Shown: positions 34,674 to 44,394 of the stretch, piece after piece
Position numbering within the stretch: position 1 is the first letter of the stretch
Layout: each line of letters opens with the position of its first letter
NCBI RefSeq assembly: GCF_900091465.1
Contig: NZ_FMHV01000002.1
Location: 2,604,001-2,668,000 of the forward strand
DNA from: Micromonospora rhizosphaerae
Lineage (GTDB): Bacteria; Actinomycetota; Actinomycetes; Mycobacteriales; Micromonosporaceae
Length of the DNA stretch: 64,000 nt
Reading direction: 5' to 3'
Notes under the pieces: model-generated
Databases searched by the model: none
Seen by the model: the letters and a program-made list of their open reading frames with translations, nothing else
What the model was told of the DNA's origin: nothing
Made by a program: the position numbers and the translations under genes

Positions 34674-36326
34674 ATGCGGTCAGGCACCGGACGGCCCTGG
34701 AGGCGCGCGGTCGGTCGGCTCGGCGTCGCCGCCCTGCTGGCCGCGGCGGGGATCGTGGTCGGGGGCTCACCCGCGCAAGCGACGGCCACCCGGACGGTGG
34801 CGTTCTGGAGCATGGACGAGCCGCCTGGGGCGACCGTGCTGAAGGACAGTAGCGGTAACGGCCGGGACGGCACGATCGGCGCCGAGGTGGTGACGGGCGC
34901 GCTCTACGCCGGGGCGACCGGCCACCGGTTCGCCTACCACCGGCCCACGGACATGGAGTACGTCCCGGAGCACATCAACCGGGTTCCGCACAGCACCGAC
35001 TTCAACCCGGACGCGGGGGACTTCTCGTTCACCGTCCGCTACCGCACGACGCACTCCTTCGGCAACATCATGCAGAAGGGGCAGGGCGGGACCTCGGGCG
35101 GCTACTGGAAGTTCGAAGCGCCGAGCGGCATGCCGAGGTGCCTGTTCCGCGGCGGCGACGGCTCCTCGCGTACCGGCTACACGGGCGTGTCGATCGCGGA
35201 CGGGCAGTGGCACACGGTCACCTGCAATCGCACCTCGACCTATGTGGAGATGTACGTCGACGGAGTGCGGACCAGCCGGCTGACCGGGCCGACCGGCACC
35301 ATCGCGAACTCCTGGCAGCTCTCCATCGGCGGCAAGAGCTCCTGCGACGGCGTGAACGTCACCTGCGACTACTTCGCCGGCGACATCGACTACATCAAGA
35401 TCCTGAAGGGTTCGGGCGGCACCGCCAACCAGCCGCCCGTCGCCGACCTCGCCCCGTCGTGTTCCGGGCTGGTCTGCACGTTCTCGGCCGCCGGCTCCAG
35501 CGACGCGGACGGCGCGATCCAGGACCACCGCTGGGACTTCGGCGACGGATCCACCGCCGACACCGACTCCGTACCGACCACCTCGCACACTTACGCCGCG
35601 GCCGGCACCTACCCCGTCACGCTCACCGTGACCGACGATCGGGGTGCCACGGACACGGCGACCACGCAGCTCACCGTCGCGCCGATCGCCGAGCGGATCT
35701 CCTTCGTCGGGCAGGCCACCGCGAACGCGAACGTCGTGACGCACTCCCTCGTGGTGCCGGCCGGGGTCCAGACGGGTGACGCCCTGGTGCTGTTCCTCAG
35801 CCAGAACACCCACGCCACCACGGGTGAGCCCACCGGCGTGACCGGCTGGACCCGGCTGGACCGGATCGACGGCGGCAACGCCACCACCACGGCGTGGCAG
35901 AAGGTGGCGGCTGCCGGAGACGCCGGCTCGACGGTCCGGGTGACCCTGGGCGCGCAGTCGAAGGGCAACTTCGTGCTCGCCGCCTACCGGGGCGTGAACC
36001 CGACGCAGCCGGTGAACGCGGTCGCGGCCGCCACGGACACGGCCAGCTCCGCCGTGCGGGTCACCCCGTACGCCGCCGTCGCGGCGGAACAGAGCTGGGG
36101 CGTGTCGTACTGGATGCACGGCGACGGCCTCTCCACCGCGCTCACGCCGCCCCCCGGGGTCGAGGTCCGCAGCAACAGCTCGCAGACGGGCGGCGGGCGG
36201 GTGACGGGGCTGCTCGCCGACTCGGGAAGCTCGGTGCCGACCGGCAGTTACGGCGGGCTGACCGCCACCGCGGCCGCCGCCAGCACCACCACGACGACCT
36301 GGACGGTCATCCTCCAGCCGGCCTGA
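34674..36326 (+). CDS. Secreted LamG/concanavalin-like plus PKD-domain protein
   Basis: A 550-residue exported protein. The signal peptide ends near AQATA (residue ~37). A LamG-like jelly-roll lectin domain covers about 40-245 (TVAFWSMDEPPGATV; SFTVRYRTTHSFGNIMQKG; DGQWHTVTCNRTSTYVEMYV). A PKD domain covers about 255-340 (DHRWDFGDGSTADTDS; HTYAAAGTYPVTLTVTDDRG). A third, beta-rich domain fills the C-terminus. Such proteins bind glycans or lie on the cell surface; no catalytic motif is visible. GAGGCGATCGC precedes the ATG. A strong terminator follows. Confidence 0.85.
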   Translation: MRSGTGRPWRRAVGRLGVAALLAAAGIVVGGSPAQATATRTVAFWSMDEPPGATVLKDSSGNGRDGTIGAEVVTGALYAGATGHRFAYHRPTDMEYVPEHINRVPHSTDFNPDAGDFSFTVRYRTTHSFGNIMQKGQGGTSGGYWKFEAPSGMPRCLFRGGDGSSRTGYTGVSIADGQWHTVTCNRTSTYVEMYVDGVRTSRLTGPTGTIANSWQLSIGGKSSCDGVNVTCDYFAGDIDYIKILKGSGGTANQPPVADLAPSCSGLVCTFSAAGSSDADGAIQDHRWDFGDGSTADTDSVPTTSHTYAAAGTYPVTLTVTDDRGATDTATTQLTVAPIAERISFVGQATANANVVTHSLVVPAGVQTGDALVLFLSQNTHATTGEPTGVTGWTRLDRIDGGNATTTAWQKVAAAGDAGSTVRVTLGAQSKGNFVLAAYRGVNPTQPVNAVAAATDTASSAVRVTPYAAVAAEQSWGVSYWMHGDGLSTALTPPPGVEVRSNSSQTGGGRVTGLLADSGSSVPTGSYGGLTATAAAASTTTTTWTVILQPA

Positions 36327-36384
36327 TCCGCGGCAGGTGTCGGTCCACATCTGGTCGGGTTGCTTCTGGAACGGCGCTGGATAT

Positions 36385-36424
36385 GCCGCTGGCCGGCACC
36401 CGTGTTCGGGTGCCGGCCAGCGGC
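36385..36424. terminator. Bidirectional 18-bp hairpin terminator
   Basis: A perfect stem of 18 base pairs (36385-36402 with 36407-36424, loop TGTT) between the convergent LamG-PKD and lysozyme-like genes. Confidence 0.85.
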
Positions 36425-36437
36425 TTGGTGCTCTGTG

Positions 36438-37028
36438 TCAGTTGTTCCAGTGCTGGGTGACCAGGTCGGCGGCCTGCTGTTCCCACTGGGCGTAGGCGTG
36501 CGGGTAGGCCGACACCTGCACCGTCTGGGCGGCCTCGGTCAGCGGCATGTCCTGCCAGCCGTCGACCTGCTTGAGGCCCTTGAGGAACGCCATGGTCGAG
36601 TACTGCGGGTCGGTGATCTGCTCCGGGGTGCCCCAACCCGAGGACGGGCGCTGCTGGAACAGGCCCAGCGAGTCGTGGTCGTTGCGCTCCCCCAGGTGAC
36701 CCAGGTTCTCCAGCTTCGACTCCTGCAGGCTGGTGGCGATCGAGACCACCGCGGCCCGCTCGTCCATGCCGGACTTCTTCGTCGCGGCGATGATCGCCTT
36801 GACGTTACCGATCTGCTCCTTGTTCAGGTCGATCCGCGACTGGGTGCCCTGCACACCATGCGGAATCAGCTTGCCCTTGTCCACACCCGGCTTGTCGGCC
36901 TGCACGACGGCGACGGGCTTGGCGTCCACCGGGGCGGCGGCGTGGGCGGTGGCCGGGCCGGCGAACACGCCACCGGTGAAGGCCAGACCAGCGATACCGA
37001 GCACGCTCTTACGCAGCATCGAGTTCAT
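36438..37028 (-). CDS. Small secreted lysozyme-like (SLT/Rpf-like) protein
   Basis: A 196-residue exported protein. The signal peptide is RKSVLGIAGLAFTGGVFAGP with cleavage after THA or AHA. The mature part has AAVVSIATSLQESKLENLGH, with a candidate catalytic Glu, and SLGLFQQRPSSGWGTPEQI, which match the lysozyme-fold segments of actinobacterial transglycosylase-like proteins. GGAG lies 9 bases before the ATG at 37028. A role in peptidoglycan turnover is likely but unproved. It has an unusually long upstream gene-free region. Confidence 0.8.
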   Translation of the reverse strand: MNSMLRKSVLGIAGLAFTGGVFAGPATAHAAAPVDAKPVAVVQADKPGVDKGKLIPHGVQGTQSRIDLNKEQIGNVKAIIAATKKSGMDERAAVVSIATSLQESKLENLGHLGERNDHDSLGLFQQRPSSGWGTPEQITDPQYSTMAFLKGLKQVDGWQDMPLTEAAQTVQVSAYPHAYAQWEQQAADLVTQHWNN

Positions 37029-37745
37029 GATCAAAGCTCCAATTCGGGGGTCAGGCACACCCACCCGATAGGGGGCCGGGTAGATGCGCACGCACCACGG
37101 ACGGGCGCTCAAAAAGTCTTCGGGGGAAAGATCCGACCGCCGGGCGGGGCTGCCTCACGGCGCCGGGACCATGTGCAAACGACCGGCGGCCCACCAGCAT
37201 TCCGGGGCCCGTCCACCAGCCCCCAGATCAGGGGGCGGCCCTCGGTCGTACGCCAGGTATAACGACCCCACCCCGGCCACGATTCCGACCCCACAATGCC
37301 ACCGGTCACACCTGGAATCGGACAATCCGGCACCGAAATCGCCCAGATGGCTACGTCCCCCGCCGCCCGGACAGCCGAATACGCCGGACACCGAGGCCGT
37401 TGCGCCGAGCCGCGGCGGAACCGGGCGCCGGAACCTCCGGGCGGGACAGCCCGCACACGCCAATCAGCGATATGCCTCTCAGGCATATTGGTCAATCGGC
37501 ATAGGGACCCCCGGCGAAGAAACCCGATGCGAGGTCGGCCGGGGAGAAACCCGGAAAAAGCCCGTCGAGGCCGCGACGGAACCCGGCCCGACGTCGGCCG
37601 GGAAGGTGCCGGGCGGCCTCAAACCTTTCGGCTGATGCGGCCGCGGCGGCGTGAGGACGACAACGACGCACCTTCTGCCCTGAGCAGATCCGCTCACCGT
37701 GAACACCCCTCACCTGCGGCGGCAGCGCACGGCAGGCTGGGAGCC
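37029..37745. other. Gene-free region of about 700 bases; possible long leader of the lysozyme-like gene
   Basis: No credible gene on either strand. On the minus strand TTGACC at 37490-37495 and TATCGC 17 bases on form a weak promoter candidate. The inverted repeat at 37470-37488 lies between the two boxes. If the promoter is used, the 5' leader of the lysozyme-like gene would be about 430 bases. Related genes in actinobacteria often have c-di-AMP riboswitches, but I cannot assemble that structure here. Confidence 0.45.
37470..37488. repeat. Perfect inverted repeat ATATGCCT-CTC-AGGCATAT
   Basis: Arms of 8 bases with a 3-base loop, AT-rich for the neighbourhood. It lies in the spacer of a candidate minus-strand promoter, so an operator is possible. 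Confidence 0.55.
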
Positions 37746-38765
37746 ATGAGACTCCTGGTGCTGGGCGGAACGGGGTTTGTCGGCGGGGCCATCGTGTCGG
37801 AGGGGGTACGTCGTCGCGGCTGGTCGGTGACGGTGTTCAACCGGGGGCTGCACGGCGGCGTGCCGGCGGTCGTACACCGGTTGCGGGGTGATCGGACCGC
37901 GCCCGACGGGCTGTCGGCGTTGGCCGGCGGCGAGTGGGACCTGGTGGTGGACACCTGGGACGGCGCGCCCCGGGCGGTGCGGGACGCGGCCCGGGCGCTG
38001 GTCGGTAAGGCGCGCCATTACGTCTACGTCTCCAGCGGCTCGGTCTACGCGGAGCCGGTCGAGCCGGGCTCGGACGAGGACGCGCCGACGGTCGAGGCCG
38101 CCGCCGCCGCGGTCGACGGCGACTACGCGCAGTCGAAGGCGGGTGGGGAGCGGGCCGCCGTGGAGGTCTTCGGCGATCATGCGCTGCTGGTCCGGGCCGG
38201 GTTGATCCTCGGGCCGGGGGAGGACATCGGGCGGCTGCCCTGGTGGCTGACCCGGATCGCCCGGGGCGGCGAGGTGCTGGCACCGGGCCCGCGCGATCTG
38301 CCGCTGCAGTACGTCGACGTGCGGGACCTGGCGACCTGGCTGTTGGACCGGGGCGCGGAGGGCGTCGGCGGGGCGTACAACGTGGTGAGCCGGACCGGGC
38401 ACGCGACGATGGGTGAGCTGCTCGAAACGGCGGTCGCGGTGACCGGCTCGGACGCCGTGCTGCGCTGGACGGACCCCGAGCCGATCCTCGCCGCCGGCGT
38501 CGTGCCCTGGAACGACCTGCCGATCTGGGTCCCGCTCGGCCATGAGTACCGCTGGTTGCAGGAGCGCGGCGTGGAGCGGGCGTACGCGGCCGGGCTGGTC
38601 TGCCGTCCGGTGGCCGAGACGGTCGCCGACACCTGGCGGTGGCTGCGGGAGGTGGGGCAGGTGCCGCCGCGCGCCGGCCGACCGGCGCGGGCCGCGGTGG
38701 GGCTTGACCCGGAGCGGGAGGCGGCGCTGCTGGCGGCCGTGACGGGCACCGCCGCACCGGCCTGA
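37746..38765 (+). CDS. NAD-dependent epimerase/dehydratase family protein
   Basis: Extended short-chain dehydrogenase/reductase of 339 residues. The dinucleotide loop is GGTGFVGGAI near residue 7. HYVYVSSGSVYAEP supplies the Ser, and the usual YxxxK is replaced by DYAQSKAGGE (Tyr-x3-Lys retained as Y-A-Q-S-K). The start ATG at 37746 has GGGAG 4-8 bases upstream and CAGGCT 7 bases upstream, so the message may be leaderless. Substrate unknown; the family includes RNA-binding and isoflavone-reductase-like members. Confidence 0.85.
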   Translation: MRLLVLGGTGFVGGAIVSEGVRRRGWSVTVFNRGLHGGVPAVVHRLRGDRTAPDGLSALAGGEWDLVVDTWDGAPRAVRDAARALVGKARHYVYVSSGSVYAEPVEPGSDEDAPTVEAAAAAVDGDYAQSKAGGERAAVEVFGDHALLVRAGLILGPGEDIGRLPWWLTRIARGGEVLAPGPRDLPLQYVDVRDLATWLLDRGAEGVGGAYNVVSRTGHATMGELLETAVAVTGSDAVLRWTDPEPILAAGVVPWNDLPIWVPLGHEYRWLQERGVERAYAAGLVCRPVAETVADTWRWLREVGQVPPRAGRPARAAVGLDPEREAALLAAVTGTAAPA

Positions 38766-38850
38766 CCCGGGCGGCGCGGTGGGTGGGAAACGGTCGCCCG
38801 AGCGTCGGGTCCGGATTGCCGTCGCGCGAGGGCCGCGTCGGGCGGGGCGA

Positions 38851-39825
38851 TCAGGCCGGCACTACCGGCAGATCGAGCACCTCGTCCACCGATCGCCGCG
38901 GCGTCGGCCGCCCCGGCTGGCCGTACCCGATCCGCATGACCATCTGCGGCGTGCCGAAGCGGCCCAGCGACAGCCGCAGTGCCTCCCGCGCCCCCGGCAC
39001 CTCGATGGGCTGGGAGATCATCGAGACGCTCAGCCCGGCGTCGGTGGCGGTGAGCAGCACCCGCTGCAGGGCCTGGCCGGCGATGATCTGGTCCATGGCG
39101 GTGTTCCCCGCCGACCCGAGTACCGCGACCAGCGGCTCCGGCTCGAAGTCCCGACCCGGCGCCCGGTTTCGCCCGCCGAAGCCGCGCTGCGGGAGCAGGT
39201 CCTGCGGCTCGCTCTGCGGGCCGCCGGCGGTGGCCGGCACCCCGTCCGGGGCGGGCTCCGAGCGGATCCACTCGGCCCGCTCGGCCACGTAGGCCGGGTC
39301 GCGCTCCAGCACCCGGTGGGCGCTGCGGGCGATCTCGGCGAGAGCGTTGACCGCGCTGTTGCCGATCAGCAGCTCCAGCCAGCACTGCTCGGCCCGGGCC
39401 GCCTCACCGAGCCGCCACCGCGCGTCCGCGGGCACCGGATCGGGCCAGAAGGGCGCGCGGTTGCTGAACCGGCGGTCGATGGCCGCGTACAGGCTCTGCT
39501 CGGTCGGGGTGGGACGGCGCGGCAGGTCCGGCACCAGCCGGGCCACCACGTCCGGCTCGGCGGGGTACGGCCGCAGCCGGACGGTGGCCGGCGTGCCGGC
39601 GACGGCCAGCGCGAGCCGCAGGTTGAACAGCGCCGCCCCGCAGGCGATCCGGGCGCCCCAGCCGTTCGGGTCGGTGGCGGGCAGCCGCCGTAGCGGGTCG
39701 ACGGAGAGCTCGATCGCGCCGTCGCGCAGCCGGAACCGCCACGGCTGGGTGTTGTGCAGCGACGGTGCCCGGACGGCGTCGATGGCGGCGGCCCTGAGCT
39801 GCTCGACGGTGAAGCCGATGGTCAT
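38851..39825 (-). CDS. Acg-family nitroreductase-fold protein
   Basis: A 324-residue FMN-binding-fold protein of the Acg/Rv3131-like family found in DosR regulons. It has SLHNTQPWRFRL near residue 22 and ACGAALFNLRLAL near 60, as do Mycobacterium members. Acg itself is thought to sequester FMN in dormancy. AAGGAG lies 8 bases before the ATG at 39825. It is divergent from the DosR-like regulator and shares its upstream region with two DosR-type boxes. The homologue at 42460-43470 is clearly related. Confidence 0.9.
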   Translation of the reverse strand: MTIGFTVEQLRAAAIDAVRAPSLHNTQPWRFRLRDGAIELSVDPLRRLPATDPNGWGARIACGAALFNLRLALAVAGTPATVRLRPYPAEPDVVARLVPDLPRRPTPTEQSLYAAIDRRFSNRAPFWPDPVPADARWRLGEAARAEQCWLELLIGNSAVNALAEIARSAHRVLERDPAYVAERAEWIRSEPAPDGVPATAGGPQSEPQDLLPQRGFGGRNRAPGRDFEPEPLVAVLGSAGNTAMDQIIAGQALQRVLLTATDAGLSVSMISQPIEVPGAREALRLSLGRFGTPQMVMRIGYGQPGRPTPRRSVDEVLDLPVVPA

Positions 39826-39907
39826 GGTGGTGCTCCTTCCGTGGCAGGCCGTGCCGCCCCCCGGTTGGTTCCCTCCCACGGTGCGTCAACCAGGGCCTTC
39901 GCGCGCA

Positions 39908-39921
39908 GGGCCGGAGGTCCC
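39908..39921. promoter_or_regulatory. DosR-type box 1
   Basis: GGGCCGGAGGTCCC, close to the palindromic dormancy-regulon motif GGGACTTNNGTCCC. It sits between the Acg-like gene and the DosR-like regulator. Confidence 0.65.
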
Positions 39922-39964
39922 GTTCCCACCGGGCCCGACTGCCCGGCGCGGGCGCGCCGCGGTA

Positions 39965-39978
39965 GGGACCTTCGGCCC
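39965..39978. promoter_or_regulatory. DosR-type box 2
   Basis: GGGACCTTCGGCCC, the near-inverse of box 1, 57 bases away and 36 bases before the regulator ATG. The pair suits control of both divergent genes. Confidence 0.7.
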
Positions 39979-40014
39979 GTGTGAATCGCCCGGCTGACCG
40001 GGTAGAAACGAGGG

Positions 40015-40653
40015 ATGATCCGGGTGTTCCTGCTCGACGACCACGAGGTCGTCCGTCGTGGCCTTGCGGACCTGCTGCAGAGCAGCGGCGACATCGAGGT
40101 GGTCGGCGAGTCCGGCTCCGCCCAGGAGGCGGCCCGCCGCATCCCCGCGCTCCGCCCCGACGTGGCGATCCTCGACGCCCGGCTGCCCGACGGCAACGGC
40201 ATCGACGTGTGCCGGGACGTCCGGGCGATGGACTCCTCGATCAAGGGTCTGATCCTCACCTCGTACGAGGACGACGAGGCGCTCTTCGCGGCGATCATGG
40301 CCGGCGCCTCCGGCTACGTGCTCAAGCAGATCCGCGGCACCGACCTGGTGGACGCGGTGCGCCGGGTGGCCGCCGGCCAGTCCCTGCTCGACCCGGCGAT
40401 CACCACCCGGGTGCTGGAGCGGATCCGCAGCGGCGTCGAGCAGCCGCGCGAGCTGAAGAGCCTCACCGAGCAGGAGCGGCGGATCCTGGAGTACGTGGCC
40501 GAGGGGCTCACCAACCGGGAAATCGCCGGCAAGATGTTCCTGGCCGAGAAGACGGTGAAGAACTACGTCTCGAGCGTGCTGGCCAAGCTCGGCCTGGAAC
40601 GGCGTACCCAGGCCGCGGTGCTGGCCACCCGGCTGCTCGGCAAGAGCCACTGA
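40015..40653 (+). CDS. devR: DosR/DevR-type response regulator
   Basis: NarL/LuxR-class response regulator (212 residues). The receiver has D8/D9, the phosphoacceptor D54 (LDARLPDG), T82 and K104, the same positions as in mycobacterial DosR. The C-terminal HTH contains GLTNREIAGKMFLAEKTVKN, very close to the DosR recognition helix region (FLAEKTVKNYVS). DosR activates hypoxia/dormancy genes after phosphorylation by DevS/DosT. The kinase is convergent at 40694-42418, not in the same operon. DosR-type boxes upstream suggest autoregulation. Confidence 0.93.
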   Translation: MIRVFLLDDHEVVRRGLADLLQSSGDIEVVGESGSAQEAARRIPALRPDVAILDARLPDGNGIDVCRDVRAMDSSIKGLILTSYEDDEALFAAIMAGASGYVLKQIRGTDLVDAVRRVAAGQSLLDPAITTRVLERIRSGVEQPRELKSLTEQERRILEYVAEGLTNREIAGKMFLAEKTVKNYVSSVLAKLGLERRTQAAVLATRLLGKSH

Positions 40654-40693
40654 CCGCGGCCCGCTGAGGGCCGGCGGGGCGGGACCGGCCGGC

Positions 40694-42427
<1,734 letters not shown>

Positions 42428-42459
42428 CTATCGCCCGAAGATCGTGCGGGACGAGCCCG

Positions 42460-43470
42460 CTAAGAGCGCTCGCCGCGTATCGCGGAGATGTCGACCACCT
42501 GCTCGGTGGCGAGCCGCGGGGTGCTCGGCGGCCCGGCGTGCGCCGGGTCCGTGATCCCCAGCCGCAGCGCGATGTACGGGTGACCGAGCCCGGCCAGCAG
42601 CCCGCGCAGCGACTCCCGGGTGCCCTCCACCTCCACCACGGCACTGAGCGGGACCATGGACACCCCGAGCCGGGTGGCGGTGAGCCAGGCCGCGGAGAGC
42701 GCCTCGCCGGCCCGCAGCCAGTTGTCCGGTTCGTCCTCTTCGCCCCAGAGGATCGCGTAGACCGCGGCCCGGTCGTGCCCCGGGCCGACCGGCAGCGTGC
42801 CGGGGCGGCCGAAGTCGCGGGCCGGCACGCTGGTCCGCGGCGCCTGCTCGGGCAGCACCTCGGGCGGCAGCCCCGTGCCGGTGCCGGCCCGGCTGGTCCA
42901 GTACGCCAACTCCTCGCGCAGCTGCGGATCCTGCTCCTCAACCGTGGCGGCATGCTGGGCCGCGGCCGCGAGCTCGATCTTCTGGTCCTCGTCGAGCACC
43001 TGCATGTCGACGCCCTCGAGGGTGGCCGCCTTGACGATCTCGTCCAGGGCCTCCGCCGGCACCGGCTCCTCGCTGACCGGCCGGCGGTCGGTGTGCCGGA
43101 CCTGCATGCACTGCACCATGTGCATCGCGTCCGGATCCGTCCCGGTGTGCTGGAACCCGCTGAGCCGGGCCAGCAGATCCGGCCGGTTCGGGTCGGGCAT
43201 CCGCTCCACTACCGCGGTCCAGCCCTCGGCGGCCAGCGCCAGCCGGGCGTGGTGCAGCGCCGCGCCGCAGCTGAACGTGACCAGCCGGCCCTCCGGGTCG
43301 GTGGCGGCGAGCCGGGGCTCCCGCATTACCCGCAGCTCCAGCGCGTCGGGGAGGACCGTCCAGCGCCAGGGTTGCGTGTTGTGCACCGAGGGGGCGTGAC
43401 GGGCCATCCCGGCGGCCTCCGCGAGCGAGGTGGTCAGCGGGCGCTCCGTACCCGGCGTCTCGTGGCTCAT
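42460..43470 (-). CDS. Acg-family nitroreductase-fold protein, second copy
   Basis: A 336-residue homologue of the Acg-like protein at 38.9-39.8 kb. It has SVHNTQPWRWTVL near residue 30, SCGAALHHARLAL near 70, and the family's C-terminal GLGHPYIALRLG. AAAGG lies 8 bases before the ATG at 43470; a GTG two codons earlier is possible. It lies 37 bases after the tandem stress-protein gene and 41 bases before the kinase gene, so these may form one transcript with the phosphoketolase. Confidence 0.9.
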   Translation of the reverse strand: MSHETPGTERPLTTSLAEAAGMARHAPSVHNTQPWRWTVLPDALELRVMREPRLAATDPEGRLVTFSCGAALHHARLALAAEGWTAVVERMPDPNRPDLLARLSGFQHTGTDPDAMHMVQCMQVRHTDRRPVSEEPVPAEALDEIVKAATLEGVDMQVLDEDQKIELAAAAQHAATVEEQDPQLREELAYWTSRAGTGTGLPPEVLPEQAPRTSVPARDFGRPGTLPVGPGHDRAAVYAILWGEEDEPDNWLRAGEALSAAWLTATRLGVSMVPLSAVVEVEGTRESLRGLLAGLGHPYIALRLGITDPAHAGPPSTPRLATEQVVDISAIRGERS

Positions 43471-43507
43471 CGTCACGACCTTTCCGTTTCCCTGTTCGGA
43501 GAATCTT

Positions 43508-44374
43508 TCACCGTTCGCGGACCACCGCGACGGGGCAGTGCGCGTGGTGAACCAGTTGCTGACTGACCGAGCCGAGCAGCATTCCGCGCAGCCCGCCCCG
43601 GCCGCGGCTGCCGACCACCTCGAGCTGTGCCTCGCGGCTCGCCTCGACCAGCAGCGCCGCCGGGTTGCCGGGGGCCACCCGGACGTCGACCTCGACGTCC
43701 GGGAAGGTCTTCCGCCACTGGCTCAGCGCCTGCTCCACCCCCGCCCGCGCGGTGGCGGTCGCCTTCTCCGGGTCGAAGCCCGGCGGCACGAACCGCTCGC
43801 CGGGCGGCTCCCAGATGCGCATCACCCGCAGCGGTACGTCCCGCTGCGCGGCCCGTTCGACCGCGAAGCCGAGGGCCAGCAGGGAGGTGTCCGAGCCGTC
43901 CACGCCGACGACCACCGGGCCCGAGGTGGCCACCTGTCCCTCGCGGACCACCACCACCGGGCAGTGCGCGTGGGCGGTCACCGCCACCACGGTGGAGCCG
44001 GCCAGCAGACCGGCGAACCCGCCGTGCCCCCGGCTGCCGAGCGCCAGCAGAGCGGCCTCGGCCGAGCGTTCCTGCAGCACCAGGGCGGGCGGGCCGTCGA
44101 AGACCTCGCCCTGCACGGTGAGCCCCGGCCGCTCGGCGGCGGCCTCCGCCGCCGCCCTGCGGACCAGGTCCTCGACCTGCCGGCGGGCACTCTCGTCCGG
44201 CCACATGCCGGGCGCCACCCCGGGACCGAGCCAGCCGGCCACGGTCACCCACTCGAAGACGTACGCCAGGCGGACCGGCCGGCCCGAGCGGCCCGCCTCG
44301 TCCAGCGCCCAGTCGAGCGCGACCTTCGCGTCGGCGGAGCCGTCGTAACCGACCAGGATCTCGTCGCCGCTCAT
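43508..44374 (-). CDS. Tandem-domain universal stress protein
   Basis: A 288-residue protein with two UspA domains (about 1-145 and 150-288). Both have ATP-site motifs: GSRGHGGFAGLLAGS in the first, GSRGRGGLRGMLLGSVS in the second. It starts MSGDEILVGYDGSADAKVAL. Paired UspA proteins are a hallmark of DosR regulons. It follows the phosphoketolase by 20 bases and is almost certainly co-transcribed with it. Confidence 0.92.
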   Translation of the reverse strand: MSGDEILVGYDGSADAKVALDWALDEAGRSGRPVRLAYVFEWVTVAGWLGPGVAPGMWPDESARRQVEDLVRRAAAEAAAERPGLTVQGEVFDGPPALVLQERSAEAALLALGSRGHGGFAGLLAGSTVVAVTAHAHCPVVVVREGQVATSGPVVVGVDGSDTSLLALGFAVERAAQRDVPLRVMRIWEPPGERFVPPGFDPEKATATARAGVEQALSQWRKTFPDVEVDVRVAPGNPAALLVEASREAQLEVVGSRGRGGLRGMLLGSVSQQLVHHAHCPVAVVRER

Positions 44375-44394
44375 CGCGCCCGCGACGTCCGCGT

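Noticed and set aside
37029..37480. c-di-AMP (ydaO-type) riboswitch upstream of the lysozyme-like gene
   Set aside because: A GGCGGCGGGGGACG stretch and a GGGCGATT stretch recall it, but the later conserved GTCAGCTAACC part and pairing partners are not present in order, so I do not call it.
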